From the NCBI GenBank assembly GCA_964418595.1, contig CAYQMF010000180.1, positions 1 through 9,087 of the forward strand: a stretch of DNA of 9,087 nt, given 5' to 3'. The DNA comes from CAYQMF01 sp964418595 (GTDB taxonomy: Bacteria > Planctomycetota > UBA1135 > UBA2386). The notes beneath the pieces were generated by a model. The model was not told where the DNA came from and searched no databases. It was given only the letters and a program-made list of their open reading frames with translations. Shown here in pieces: positions 1 through 7,800 of the stretch (position 1 is its first letter; each line of letters starts with the position of its first letter). The position numbers and the translations under genes are program-made.

Positions 1-158
1 TGCTGCCGATCACCGCAGGCGCCGCGAGTCTGCCGATCGCGAAGGACCCGGCGCTCGCCGGGGTGGTCTTCCACCAGCAGGCGGCGCTGGTCGACCCCGG
101 TGCGAACGCAGCGGGGGTCGTACTGTCCGACGCGGTGACGGTGCTGGTGGGGCGCTGA
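1..158 (+). CDS. 3' end of a probable secreted protein (partial, function unknown)
   Basis: An open frame enters from the left edge (first full codon at base 3) and stops at TGA 156-158, giving the last 51 residues of a protein whose start lies outside the window. The tail contains P-A-L-A-G-V-V-F-H-Q-Q-A-A-L-V-D-P-G-A-N followed by G-V-V-L-S-D and ends V-G-R. From general knowledge, this pattern (a hydrophobic strand, a Q-A-x-V-D-P-G-A-N core, then an S-[ND]-A stretch and final V-G) is typical of the C-termini of large secreted or surface proteins in Planctomycetota. No catalytic motif is visible in this fragment, so no function can be given. Third positions are strongly G/C, as in the neighbouring genes, which supports real coding. 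It converges on glgC with only 17 bases between the two stop codons, and nothing ties it to glycogen metabolism. Confidence 0.6.
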   Translation, partial: LPITAGAASLPIAKDPALAGVVFHQQAALVDPGANAAGVVLSDAVTVLVGR

Positions 159-173
159 GCACGGAGCGCCGCC
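149..173. terminator. Possible bidirectional hairpin between convergent genes
   Basis: GGCGCT (151-156) pairs perfectly with AGCGCC (165-170) around an 8-base loop. Two more G-C pairs (149-150 with 172-173) are possible across a one-base bulge at 171. The hairpin overlaps the stop codon of the upstream gene and lies just before the stop of glgC on the other strand, a typical place for a shared terminator. There is no T-run on either side, so it is not a canonical intrinsic terminator, and short GC stems arise easily by chance in this DNA. Confidence 0.3.
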
Positions 174-175
174 CG

Positions 176-1402
176 CTACGTCCCGTAGTCGCGCGGCACC
201 ACGACGATGCCCGACTCCGACACCGCGAACCGCTTGCGGTCCTCGGCAGGGTCGTGCCCGATCACCATCCCATCCGGGATCCTGGCCCATTTGTCGACGA
301 TGGTCCGCTTGAGCCTCACGTTGCGGCCGATGCGGGCGCCGCGGAACACGAGCGACTCCTCGAGTTCGGAGCCTTCGCCGACCTGGACGATGTTGCTGAG
401 GATCGAGCGGTTGAGGCGCGCGCCGGCCACGATCGTGCCGGGACACAACAGCGAGTCGACGACCTTGGCGGCCTTGCCGCCGGTGCCGGACACGATGCGC
501 GCGGGCGGGTCGTTGTGCCACAGCGTGTAGATCGGCCACTCGCGGTCGTAGAGGTTGATCTCCGGCGTCTCGCCGCACAGGCCCATGTTGGCGTCGAAGA
601 GCGCCTCGATCGTGCCGACGTCGCGCCAGTACGGGTCGTCGTTGCCGTTGGTGTCGACGAAGCGGTGCGCCTGCACGTGCGTCTCGTCGATCATCCGCGG
701 CAGGATGTCCTTGCCGAAGTCGTGGCTGGTCTTGTCGCCCAGCTCGGCGTTGGCGCGCAGCCGGCGCACCAGCTCCTGGGCCTTGAACACGTAGATCCCC
801 ATCGAGCCGAGGCAGTAGCCGGGGCGGTCGGGCATCTGCGGGGCGTTTGCGGCCTTCTCGACGAACGACGACACGCGGCCGCGCTCGTCGGCCTCGAGCA
901 CGCCGAAACGCCGGCTCTCGCTCACCGGCACCGGCACGGTGCCGATGGTCACCGACGCGTCGTTGACCATGTGCTCCAGCAGCATGTGGCCGTAGTTCAT
1001 CTTGTAGATGTGGTCGCCCGACAGGATCAGCACGTGCTCCGGCCGCGCCGACTCGATGTCCTGGATGTTCTGGTAGATCGCGTCGGCGGTGCCCTTGTAC
1101 CAGCGCTGCGTGGGCTGATGGTGCGGCGGGCGGGCGACGATGAACTGCTCGAGCCGGCGCGGCAGGAAGTTCCAGCCGAAGCGCAGGTGCTCCTCGAGCG
1201 AGCGCGCGTGGTACTGCGTGAGCACGCAGATCTTGCGCAGGCCGGAGTGGATGCAGTTGCTCAGCGTGAAGTCGATGATCCGGTAGCAGCCGCCGAAGGG
1301 CACGGCGGGCTTGGCGCGGATCTTGGTGAGCGGCTGCAGGCGTTCGCCCTGACCGCCGGCGAGGATGAACGTGAGCGTGTGCTGCAGGTCGCGGTTGAGC
1401 AT
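176..1402 (-). CDS. glgC: Glucose-1-phosphate adenylyltransferase (ADP-glucose pyrophosphorylase)
   Basis: This cytosolic enzyme makes ADP-glucose and pyrophosphate from glucose-1-phosphate and ATP, the committed step of bacterial glycogen synthesis. It has 408 residues, close to the usual 400-430. The N-terminal nucleotidyltransferase domain shows L-A-G-G-x-G-x-R-L (14-22), R-A-K-P-A-V-P-F-G-G (29-38), G-T-A-D-A (104-108), S-G-D-H-I-Y-K (128-134, with the expected catalytic Asp130), F-V-E-K (180-183, Lys183 matching E. coli glucose-1-phosphate-binding Lys195), S-M-G-I-Y-V-F (200-206) and Y-W-R-D-V-G-T (258-264). The remainder, from about 300, looks like the usual left-handed beta-helix. I chose ATG 1400-1402 because the frame runs open to 1594, but those 64 extra residues are unlike GlgC and would overlap the divergent debranching gene. 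No clear Shine-Dalgarno precedes it. Ile28 occupies the position of E. coli Lys39, a fructose-1,6-bisphosphate activator residue, so allosteric control may differ. Family assignment is secure. Confidence 0.96.
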   Translation of the reverse strand: MLNRDLQHTLTFILAGGQGERLQPLTKIRAKPAVPFGGCYRIIDFTLSNCIHSGLRKICVLTQYHARSLEEHLRFGWNFLPRRLEQFIVARPPHHQPTQRWYKGTADAIYQNIQDIESARPEHVLILSGDHIYKMNYGHMLLEHMVNDASVTIGTVPVPVSESRRFGVLEADERGRVSSFVEKAANAPQMPDRPGYCLGSMGIYVFKAQELVRRLRANAELGDKTSHDFGKDILPRMIDETHVQAHRFVDTNGNDDPYWRDVGTIEALFDANMGLCGETPEINLYDREWPIYTLWHNDPPARIVSGTGGKAAKVVDSLLCPGTIVAGARLNRSILSNIVQVGEGSELEESLVFRGARIGRNVRLKRTIVDKWARIPDGMVIGHDPAEDRKRFAVSESGIVVVPRDYGT

Positions 1403-1514
1403 GGGTGTGGAGTGCGGGCCGGGCGCGACCCGACGATAGCCGGCGGACGCACGCGCTTCACGTCGTTCATGTTGCGGCGCAAGACGGCGAGCGTAGGCTT
1501 CGCCCCTTTGCCCG
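1403..1514. promoter_or_regulatory. Divergent intergenic region, probable promoters for glgC and the debranching-enzyme operon
   Basis: Only 112 bases separate the chosen starts of glgC (minus) and the debranching gene (plus), so both promoters should lie here. On the minus strand a weak pair is visible: GTGAAG (1461-1456) and TATCGT (1438-1433), 17 bases apart, placing a start site roughly 25 bases upstream of the glgC ATG. On the plus strand TTGCGG (1472-1477) and TAGGCT (1494-1499), 16 bases apart, are a poor match to sigma-70 boxes. These are suggestions only. I see no clear operator palindrome, riboswitch or Shine-Dalgarno next to either start. Confidence 0.3.
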
Positions 1515-3533
1515 ATGCCCACCAAGACCCGCCGCGAATCGAGTCCGATGCCGAAGTTGACCGCCGCCGACCTCCGCGACCTGGAGGTCGGCACGAGCCG
1601 TGAGTGGCTGGAGACCGACGGCTGCGGCGGCTACGCGATGGGCACCGTCGTCGCCTGTCCCACGCGACGCTACCACGGCTGGCTGGTCGCGCCGGTGGCC
1701 GGCAGCGGCAAGCGGCATGTGTTCCTCGGTCGGTTCGACGAGACGATCGTGACCGCGCACGGCGCGCGTGGCATCGCCTGCGCGCGCTGGCCGGGCGGCG
1801 CGCGCTCGCCCGGGCACGAGCTGCAGACCGGGTTTCAGCAGGCGCCGTACCCCGTGTTCACGTACGAGGTCGACGGGCTGACCATCCGCCGCGAGATCCT
1901 GATGGTGAAGGGCCGACCCGCGGTGCTCGTGCGCTACTCGCTCGAAGGTGGCGGCACGGCCGGCGTCGAGCTGCGCCTGCGGCCGCTGCTCGCCTGCCGC
2001 GAGGCCGACGCGCTCACCTTCGAGAACCCCGATCTCGATCCGACGCTCGGCAGGCTGACCGACGGGATCACCTGCCAGCCGTACGCCGCGCTGCCGGCGG
2101 TGGCGATCACCTGGAGCGCGGGGGCGACGGAGGTCGAGCGCGCGCCGGTGTGGTATCGCCGGCAGCAGTACCAGACCGACGCGGCGCGCGGCTTTGCGGC
2201 GGAGGAAGACCAGTGGAGCCCGTGCGCGCTGCGGATCCCGCTGCGCAAGGGGGCGGCGGTGGTGGTCGCGGTGTCGGTCGGCGAGCCGGTGGTGGACCCT
2301 CGGACGGCGTGGAACCGCGAGAGCGCGGCGCGGCAGAAGGTCCTGCCGACCGACGCGACGCCGCACGCGCGCATGGCGTTGGCCGCCGACGATTTCCTCT
2401 TCACCGCCGGCGACGGCCGGCGCACGGTGTGCGCGGGCTACCCGTGGTTCGGCGAGTGGGGGCGCGACACGTTCGTCGCGCTGCCCGGGCTCACGCTCGC
2501 GCGCGGTCAGCTCGACGCGTGCGCGGCCGTGCTGTCGGGGGCGTTGCCGTTCCTCCGCGACGGTCTGTTGCCCAACGTGTACGGGCCGACGCCGGAGCAG
2601 AGCAACTACGGGTCGGTCGACGCGGCGCTGTGGTTCTCGCGCGCAGTCTTCCTCTATGCGGAGGCGGGCGGCGACAAGGCGCGCGTCGCCGACGAGTACC
2701 TGCCCGCGCTGGTCGCGATCGCCGACGGCTACGCCAAGGGCATCGGGCGCCTGGGCATCGCGATCACGGCGGACGGCCTGCTGCGCGCCGGCGGCCCGCA
2801 CCTCAACCCGACCTGGATGGATGCGCAGACCCCGGCGGGTCCGGTCACGCCGCGCGACGGCTGCGCGGTGGAGCTGAACGCACTCTGGCAACTCCTGCTC
2901 GCGGGCACCGCGGAGCTGCTTGCCAAGCGCAAGGACAACAAGGACAGAGTGCGCGCCAAGGCCTTCGCCGACCGCGCTCGCCAGCACAAGAAGGCCTTCG
3001 TCGCGCACTTCTGGCTGGCGAAGGACAAGCGCCTCGCAGACCGCGTCACCGACGCCGGTCCCGACCGCAGCATCCGCCCCAACATGGTGCTGGCCGCGGC
3101 GCTGCCGACCGCGTTGCTCACCGCCGCGCAGCGCAAGGCGGTGGTGGCGTGCGCCACGGAGCACCTGCTCACGCCGCGCGGGCTGCGCACGCTGGCGCCG
3201 AGCGACCCCGCCTATCGCGGCCGCTACGAGGGCGGGCCGGTGCAGCGCGACTCGGCCTACCACCAGGGCACCGCGTGGCCGTGGCTGCTCGGCTTCTACG
3301 TGGAGGCGCGCCTGCGCGCGGAGGCGCCGACCAAGAAAGTGTGTGCGGAGTTGCGTGCGCTCCTCGATGCGCTCGCGCCTGAGCTCGATGGCAGCGGGCT
3401 GGGCCACGTGTCGGAGGTCTTCGACGGTGACGCGCCGCAGCGCCCGGGCGGCACGATTGCGCAGGCGTGGAACACTGCCGAATGGCTGCGCTCGATGGCG
3501 TTGCTCGAGCAAGCGGAGAGCAAGCGCAGCTAG
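1515..3533 (+). CDS. Glycogen debranching enzyme (amylo-alpha-1,6-glucosidase, GH133 type)
   Basis: This enzyme hydrolyses alpha-1,6 branch points of glycogen in the cytosol so that phosphorylase can continue. It has 672 residues, usual for the single-module prokaryotic debranching family. The N-terminal GDE_N-like region shows E-W-L-E-T-D-G-x-G-G-Y-A-M-G-T-V and T-R-R-Y-H-G-W-L-V (residues about 30-60), the hallmark of the family. The C-terminal (alpha/alpha)6 domain (GDE_C, roughly 290-665) shows G-E-W-G-R-D-T (313-319), Y-H-Q-G-T-A-W-P-W (582-590) and V-S-E-V-F-D-G-D (632-639), followed by an A-Q-A-W-N-T-A-E segment. All are conserved blocks, and the acidic residues in them include likely catalytic ones. 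The start is uncertain: ATG 1515 gives the longest form, but ATG 1548 (residue 12) would keep every conserved block, and neither has a good ribosome site. The stop lies 11 bases before the GH57 start, indicating an operon. No signal peptide is seen. Confidence 0.92.
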   Translation: MPTKTRRESSPMPKLTAADLRDLEVGTSREWLETDGCGGYAMGTVVACPTRRYHGWLVAPVAGSGKRHVFLGRFDETIVTAHGARGIACARWPGGARSPGHELQTGFQQAPYPVFTYEVDGLTIRREILMVKGRPAVLVRYSLEGGGTAGVELRLRPLLACREADALTFENPDLDPTLGRLTDGITCQPYAALPAVAITWSAGATEVERAPVWYRRQQYQTDAARGFAAEEDQWSPCALRIPLRKGAAVVVAVSVGEPVVDPRTAWNRESAARQKVLPTDATPHARMALAADDFLFTAGDGRRTVCAGYPWFGEWGRDTFVALPGLTLARGQLDACAAVLSGALPFLRDGLLPNVYGPTPEQSNYGSVDAALWFSRAVFLYAEAGGDKARVADEYLPALVAIADGYAKGIGRLGIAITADGLLRAGGPHLNPTWMDAQTPAGPVTPRDGCAVELNALWQLLLAGTAELLAKRKDNKDRVRAKAFADRARQHKKAFVAHFWLAKDKRLADRVTDAGPDRSIRPNMVLAAALPTALLTAAQRKAVVACATEHLLTPRGLRTLAPSDPAYRGRYEGGPVQRDSAYHQGTAWPWLLGFYVEARLRAEAPTKKVCAELRALLDALAPELDGSGLGHVSEVFDGDAPQRPGGTIAQAWNTAEWLRSMALLEQAESKRS

Positions 3534-3544
3534 ACTCTGCGAAC

Positions 3545-4894
3545 GTGACCGCCGTCGTCTTCTACTTCCAGGTGCACCAGCCCTTCCGGGTCCGGCACTT
3601 CCGTGCCGCCGACGTGGGCCAACGCAGGACCTGCTTCGACGACGGCCTCAACTCGTTCGTGGTGCGCCGGGTGGCGGAGCGTTGCTACGTGCCCATGAAC
3701 AAGGTGCTCGCCGACCTCATCGAGGCGACCGACGGCGCCTTCCGCTGCGCGTTCTCGATCAGCGGGACGGCGCTCGACCAGATGAAGAAGTGGGCGCCCG
3801 CGGCGCTGAAGAGTTTCGTCGAGCTGGCGGACACCGGCTGCGTCGAGTTCCTCGGCGAGACCTCGCACCACTCGCTGGCGTTCGACGGCGACCCCGCCGA
3901 GTTCCGGGCGCAGGTCGAGTCGCACCGGGCGCGGATCGCCGACCTGTTCGGGACAGAGCCCAGGACCTTCCGCAACACGGAACTCGTGATCACGGAGGCG
4001 GTGGCGAAGACCATCGAGGACCTCGGCTTCGACGTGCTGCTGGGCGAGGGCGCCGACCGGCTGCTCGAGGGCAGGAGCCCGTGTGCCTACTACCGGCCCC
4101 GGGGGTGCAGCCGGCTCAAGCTGATGCTGCGCCACTACCCGCTCGCCGACGACATCGGCTTCCGGTTCAGCAACAAGCAGTGGCCGGGCTACCCGCTCTA
4201 CGCCGACAACTACGCGAAGTGGCTGCACGCCATGGGCGACACGGCGCCGTTCGTGGGTCTGTACATGGACTACGAGACCTTCGGCGAGCACCAGTGGGCG
4301 GAGACCGGGATCATGGAGTTCATGCGCCACCTGCCCGGGCACGTGCTCGCGGACAAGCGCTTCGAGTTCGCGACGCCAGCCGAGGTCGCGGAGCGCGCCG
4401 CGGTGGTCACCGAACTCCCGATCCCGCGCCCCTTCTCATGGGCGGATCAGGAACGCGACCTCTCGGCCTGGCTCGGCAACCCGATGCAGCGCGAGGCGCA
4501 CCGCCGGCTCTACCGGGTTGGCGCGCAGGTGCAGCAGGCCGCGGCCGCCGGCCATGTGGCCCTGCTGGCCGACTGGCGCAAACTCTCCACTTCGGACCAC
4601 GTGTACTACATGTGCACGAAGTTCGCGTCCGATGGCGATGTACACGAATACTTCAGCCCCTACGACAGCCCGCACGACGCCTACCTCAACTTCGTCTACG
4701 CGTTGGACGACCTCGAGGCGCGGCTGGTGACGGCGCTGGCGACGAACCCCTCGACGAAGAAGCCAAGGAAGCGTGGGAAACGTGACGGATCGGTTTTGCC
4801 TGTTCGAGATCAGTTGGGAGGTCTGCAACAAGGTCGGCGGGATCTACACCGTCATCTCGAGCAAGGCGAAGACAACGGTCGAGAGGCTCGGTGA
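3545..4894 (+). CDS. GH57 family alpha-amylase-like glycoside hydrolase
   Basis: A retaining alpha-glucan hydrolase or transglycosylase, probably cytosolic and acting on alpha-1,4 chains of glycogen or maltodextrins; exact specificity cannot be read from sequence. GH57 signatures are H-Q-P near the start (11-13), R-N-T-E-L (143-147, Glu146 as probable nucleophile) and M-D-Y-E-T-F-G-E-H (241-249, Asp242 as probable acid/base). It resembles the ~450-residue GH57 amylase group of Bacteroidota and archaea rather than the longer GH57 branching enzymes. GTG 3545-3547 was chosen because it follows the debranching stop by 11 bases and puts H-Q-P at the usual distance from the N-terminus; no Shine-Dalgarno is close. 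The recognisable protein ends around residue 400 (about base 4740). The last ~50 residues form a basic tail reading across the start of the next gene, with third-position G/C falling sharply after about 4773, so the true C-terminus is doubtful. Confidence 0.88.
   Translation: MTAVVFYFQVHQPFRVRHFRAADVGQRRTCFDDGLNSFVVRRVAERCYVPMNKVLADLIEATDGAFRCAFSISGTALDQMKKWAPAALKSFVELADTGCVEFLGETSHHSLAFDGDPAEFRAQVESHRARIADLFGTEPRTFRNTELVITEAVAKTIEDLGFDVLLGEGADRLLEGRSPCAYYRPRGCSRLKLMLRHYPLADDIGFRFSNKQWPGYPLYADNYAKWLHAMGDTAPFVGLYMDYETFGEHQWAETGIMEFMRHLPGHVLADKRFEFATPAEVAERAAVVTELPIPRPFSWADQERDLSAWLGNPMQREAHRRLYRVGAQVQQAAAAGHVALLADWRKLSTSDHVYYMCTKFASDGDVHEYFSPYDSPHDAYLNFVYALDDLEARLVTALATNPSTKKPRKRGKRDGSVLPVRDQLGGLQQGRRDLHRHLEQGEDNGREAR
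4765..4785 (+). promoter_or_regulatory. Ribosome binding site and GTG start of the synthase-phosphorylase gene
   Basis: AAGGAAG (4765-4771) is the only Shine-Dalgarno-like sequence next to a start in this operon. It sits 10 bases before GTG 4782-4784 but only 1 base before the alternative in-frame GTG 4773-4775, so I favour 4782. The chosen start is written GTGA: the TGA at 4783-4785 would be a stop in the frame one base back from that of GH57, the classic 4-base stop-start overlap. Because the site lies inside the GH57 reading frame, translation of the two genes is likely coupled. Confidence 0.5.
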
Positions 4895-7800
4895 CGACTA
4901 CGTCACCGTAGGCCCGTGGCTGCTGTCGGACACGGACCGCTCGCTGCCGTTCGACGACGACTCCTCCTACGCCGACTTCGCCGATGCCTGCCGCCGCGCC
5001 GGCACCCCGGTGCGGGTGGGGCGGTGGCGCATCCCCGGCAGCCCGCTCTGCATCCTTGTGGAGTTCAGCAAGCTGTACGCGGACAAGGACCTGCTGCTCG
5101 GGCGGCTGTGGGAGGACTACAAGGTCGACTCGATCGCCGGCACCTGGGACTACGCCGAGCCGGTGATGTTCGGGATCGCGGCCGGGCGCGTCATCGAGGA
5201 GTGGTGGGAGCGCTACGTCGCGCCGACGCACAAGCGCTCGGTCGTGCACTGCCACGAGTGGATGACGGGTGCCGCGCTGCTGCACCTGCGCAACCGCATC
5301 CCGGCGATGGGGACGATCTTCACGACGCACGCGACCATGCTGGGTCGGGCGTTGTCCTCGCTCGGCCACTCGCCGCAGTCGGGGCTCGGCGGCGAGAAGG
5401 TCGACGAGCTGGCGCGCAAGCACGGCGTCGTCGCCAAGCACTCGATGGAGGGGACGTGTGCGCGCGAGGCGGACGTGTTCACGACGGTGAGTTCGATCAC
5501 CGCCGCGGAGGCCAAGCTCTTGCACGGGCGGCAGGCTGACCTGCTGCCGAACGGGATCGACCTCGACGTGATCGAGTCGTTCGCCGGCGGGCACGAGCGC
5601 AGCAAGGTGCGCCGTGAACTCGAGGCGGTGGCGGCGCACCTGCTGGGCGCGCCGGTGACCGGCGCGGCGTTCGTGTGCACGTCGGGACGCTACGAGTTCC
5701 ACAACAAGGGCATCGACCTCCTGCTCGACTCGCTGGCGATGCTGGGCGGGCGCGAGGGTCGCCCCATCGTGCTGTGGGTGCTCGTGCCGGCCGGCAACTC
5801 CGGCACCAAGGCGGAGCTGCTGCAGCGCATGCGCAACGGAGCGAGCGGCACGCCGATCCCGGGGGTGTGCACGCACAACCTGTTCGACGCGGAGCGCGAT
5901 CCCGTTGCGGAGCGCTGCCAGCGGCTGGGGCTGGGCAACGCGGTGGGCGCGCGGGTGAAGGTGATCCACGTGCCGATCTACCTCACCGGCGAGGACGGCT
6001 TCCTCAATCGCCCGTACGAGGCCGCGGTGCGGGCGATGGATCTCACGGTGTTCCCGTCGTTCTACGAGCCCTGGGGCTACACGCCGCAGGAGAGCCTCGC
6101 GCTCGGCGTGCCGACCATCACCAGCGACTATGCGGGGTTTGGCCAATGGGCGAAGGGCGAAGGCCTCGCCGCGGTCGACGGCGTGACCGTGCTCGAGCGC
6201 GTCAACGTGCAGTACGGCGTGGCAGTCGAGAACCTCGCCGACCTGATCGACGCGCGCGTCGTGGCGGCCAGCGCGGGCGGCGCGGCCACCGCGGAGGCGT
6301 GTCGCAAGGCGGCGCAGGCGACGGCGTGGTCGGGCCTGTTCAAGCACTACCGCGCGGCGCACGACGCGGCACTGGCCGCGGTGCACAAGCGCTCGCTGCA
6401 GGGGCTGCCGCAGCCGCGTCGCCCCAAGGCCACCGTCGCGCACGCGCCGCGACCCGGCGGCGTGCCGCGCCTGCACCCGTTCGAGGTGACGGTGCGGCTC
6501 CCCGACGAACTGCGCGGGCTGGGGCGGCTCGCGCGCAACCTGTGGTGGTGCTGGAACCACGAGGCGGAGGCGTTGTTCCGCGACCTCTCGCCGGTCGGCT
6601 GGCAGGCCGCGCGGCAGAACCCGATCGCGTTCCTGCACGCGGTGTACGCGGAGGACCTGCAGGCCAAGGCTGCGGACTCCGCCTACGTCGCGCGGCTGCG
6701 CACGGTGCTGGCGCGGCTCGATGCCTACCTGACGAGCCCGCCCGCGCCGCCCGCGGGGATCACCGCGCAGCATCCGGTGGCGTACTTCTGCGCGGAGTTC
6801 GGCATCCACGAGTCGCTGCCGATCTACAGCGGCGGGCTCGGGGTGCTGGCCGGCGACCACCTGAAGTCGGCGAGCGACGTCGGCCTGCCGCTGGTGGCGG
6901 TGGGGCTGTTCTATCGCATGGGGTACATGTCGCAGCGGCTGACCGCCGACGGCGAGCAGCTCGCGGTCGATGTCGAGAACGAGCCGCGCATGCTGCCGAT
7001 GGAACTGGTACGCGCGGAGAATGGCGATCCGCTCGAGGTGCGGCTGAAGATGCCGGGACGCGAGCTGTTCCTGCGCGCGTGGCGCGTGCCGGTGGGGCGG
7101 GTGAGCCTGTACCTGTTGGATGCGAACCTGCCCGCCAACCGGCCGGAGGACCGCGACATCACGCGCAACCTCTACGGGGGCGACGCCGAGATGCGCATCC
7201 AGCAGCTCATCGTGCTGGGCCGCGGCGGCAAGCGCCTGCTCGCCAAGATGGGGCTGCGTCCCTCGGTGTTCCACATGAACGAGGGGCATGCGGCGTTCCT
7301 GACCCTGGAGCGCACGGCGCGCCTGGCCAAGGAGCAGGGCCTGACCTTCGAGGCGGCGCAGGAATTCGTGCGCGCCACGACGCTGTTCACCACGCACACG
7401 CCGGTGCCGGCCGGGCACGACCGCTTCAGCGAGGACCTGATGCGGCGCTACTTCGGCGACGTCGACGAGTGGGCCGGTCTGCCGTGGGAGCGGTTCTGGG
7501 CGCTGGGTCATGCCGCGGGCGACACCGCCACGTTCAACATGACCTACTTCGCCCTGTCGCTGTCGTCGTACTGCAACGGCGTGAGCAAGATGCACGGCGA
7601 GGTGTCGAAGGCCCTGCTCCGGCCGTACTGGCCAGGCCTGCTCGAGAGCGAGCTGCCGGTGAGCGCGATCACCAACGGCATCCACCTGCCGAGCTGGACG
7701 AGCCCCAGGGTCGCTCTGGCACTGGGCGTGAGCGATCGTCCGGTGACCGGGGCCGACTTCACGAAGCGGGGGCCCAAGGTCGACGACAAGGCCCTGTGGG

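Noticed and set aside
1403..1594. N-terminal extension of glgC to an ATG at 1594
   Set aside because: The extra 64 residues are Arg-rich and unlike GlgC, whose N-terminus sits just before L-A-G-G. The extension would overlap the start of the divergent debranching gene.
254..1603. A 449-codon plus-strand frame antisense to glgC
   Set aside because: The product is repetitive Val/Arg/Asp/His-rich sequence without a domain, while the opposite strand has all GlgC motifs.
1467..3512. A 681-codon minus-strand frame antisense to the debranching enzyme
   Set aside because: It has low-complexity Arg/Ala/His composition and no motifs; the plus strand encodes a clear debranching enzyme.
3467..3544. Earlier start (ATG 3467) for the GH57 gene
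   Set aside because: It would overlap the conserved 3' end of the debranching gene by 67 bases and add 26 non-conserved residues; GTG 3545 places the H-Q-P motif correctly.
2920..4785. A 621-codon plus-strand frame across the debranching and GH57 genes
   Set aside because: It is an Arg/Pro/Ala-rich shadow in another frame over nearly its whole length. Only its last ~14 codons (4741-4785) are of interest, as a possible original end of GH57 discussed in the findings.
4747..4785. Programmed -1 ribosomal frameshift at the GH57 3' end
   Set aside because: No X-XXY-YYZ slippery heptamer is visible before the possible stop at 4783, so an indel or a true overlap is more likely.
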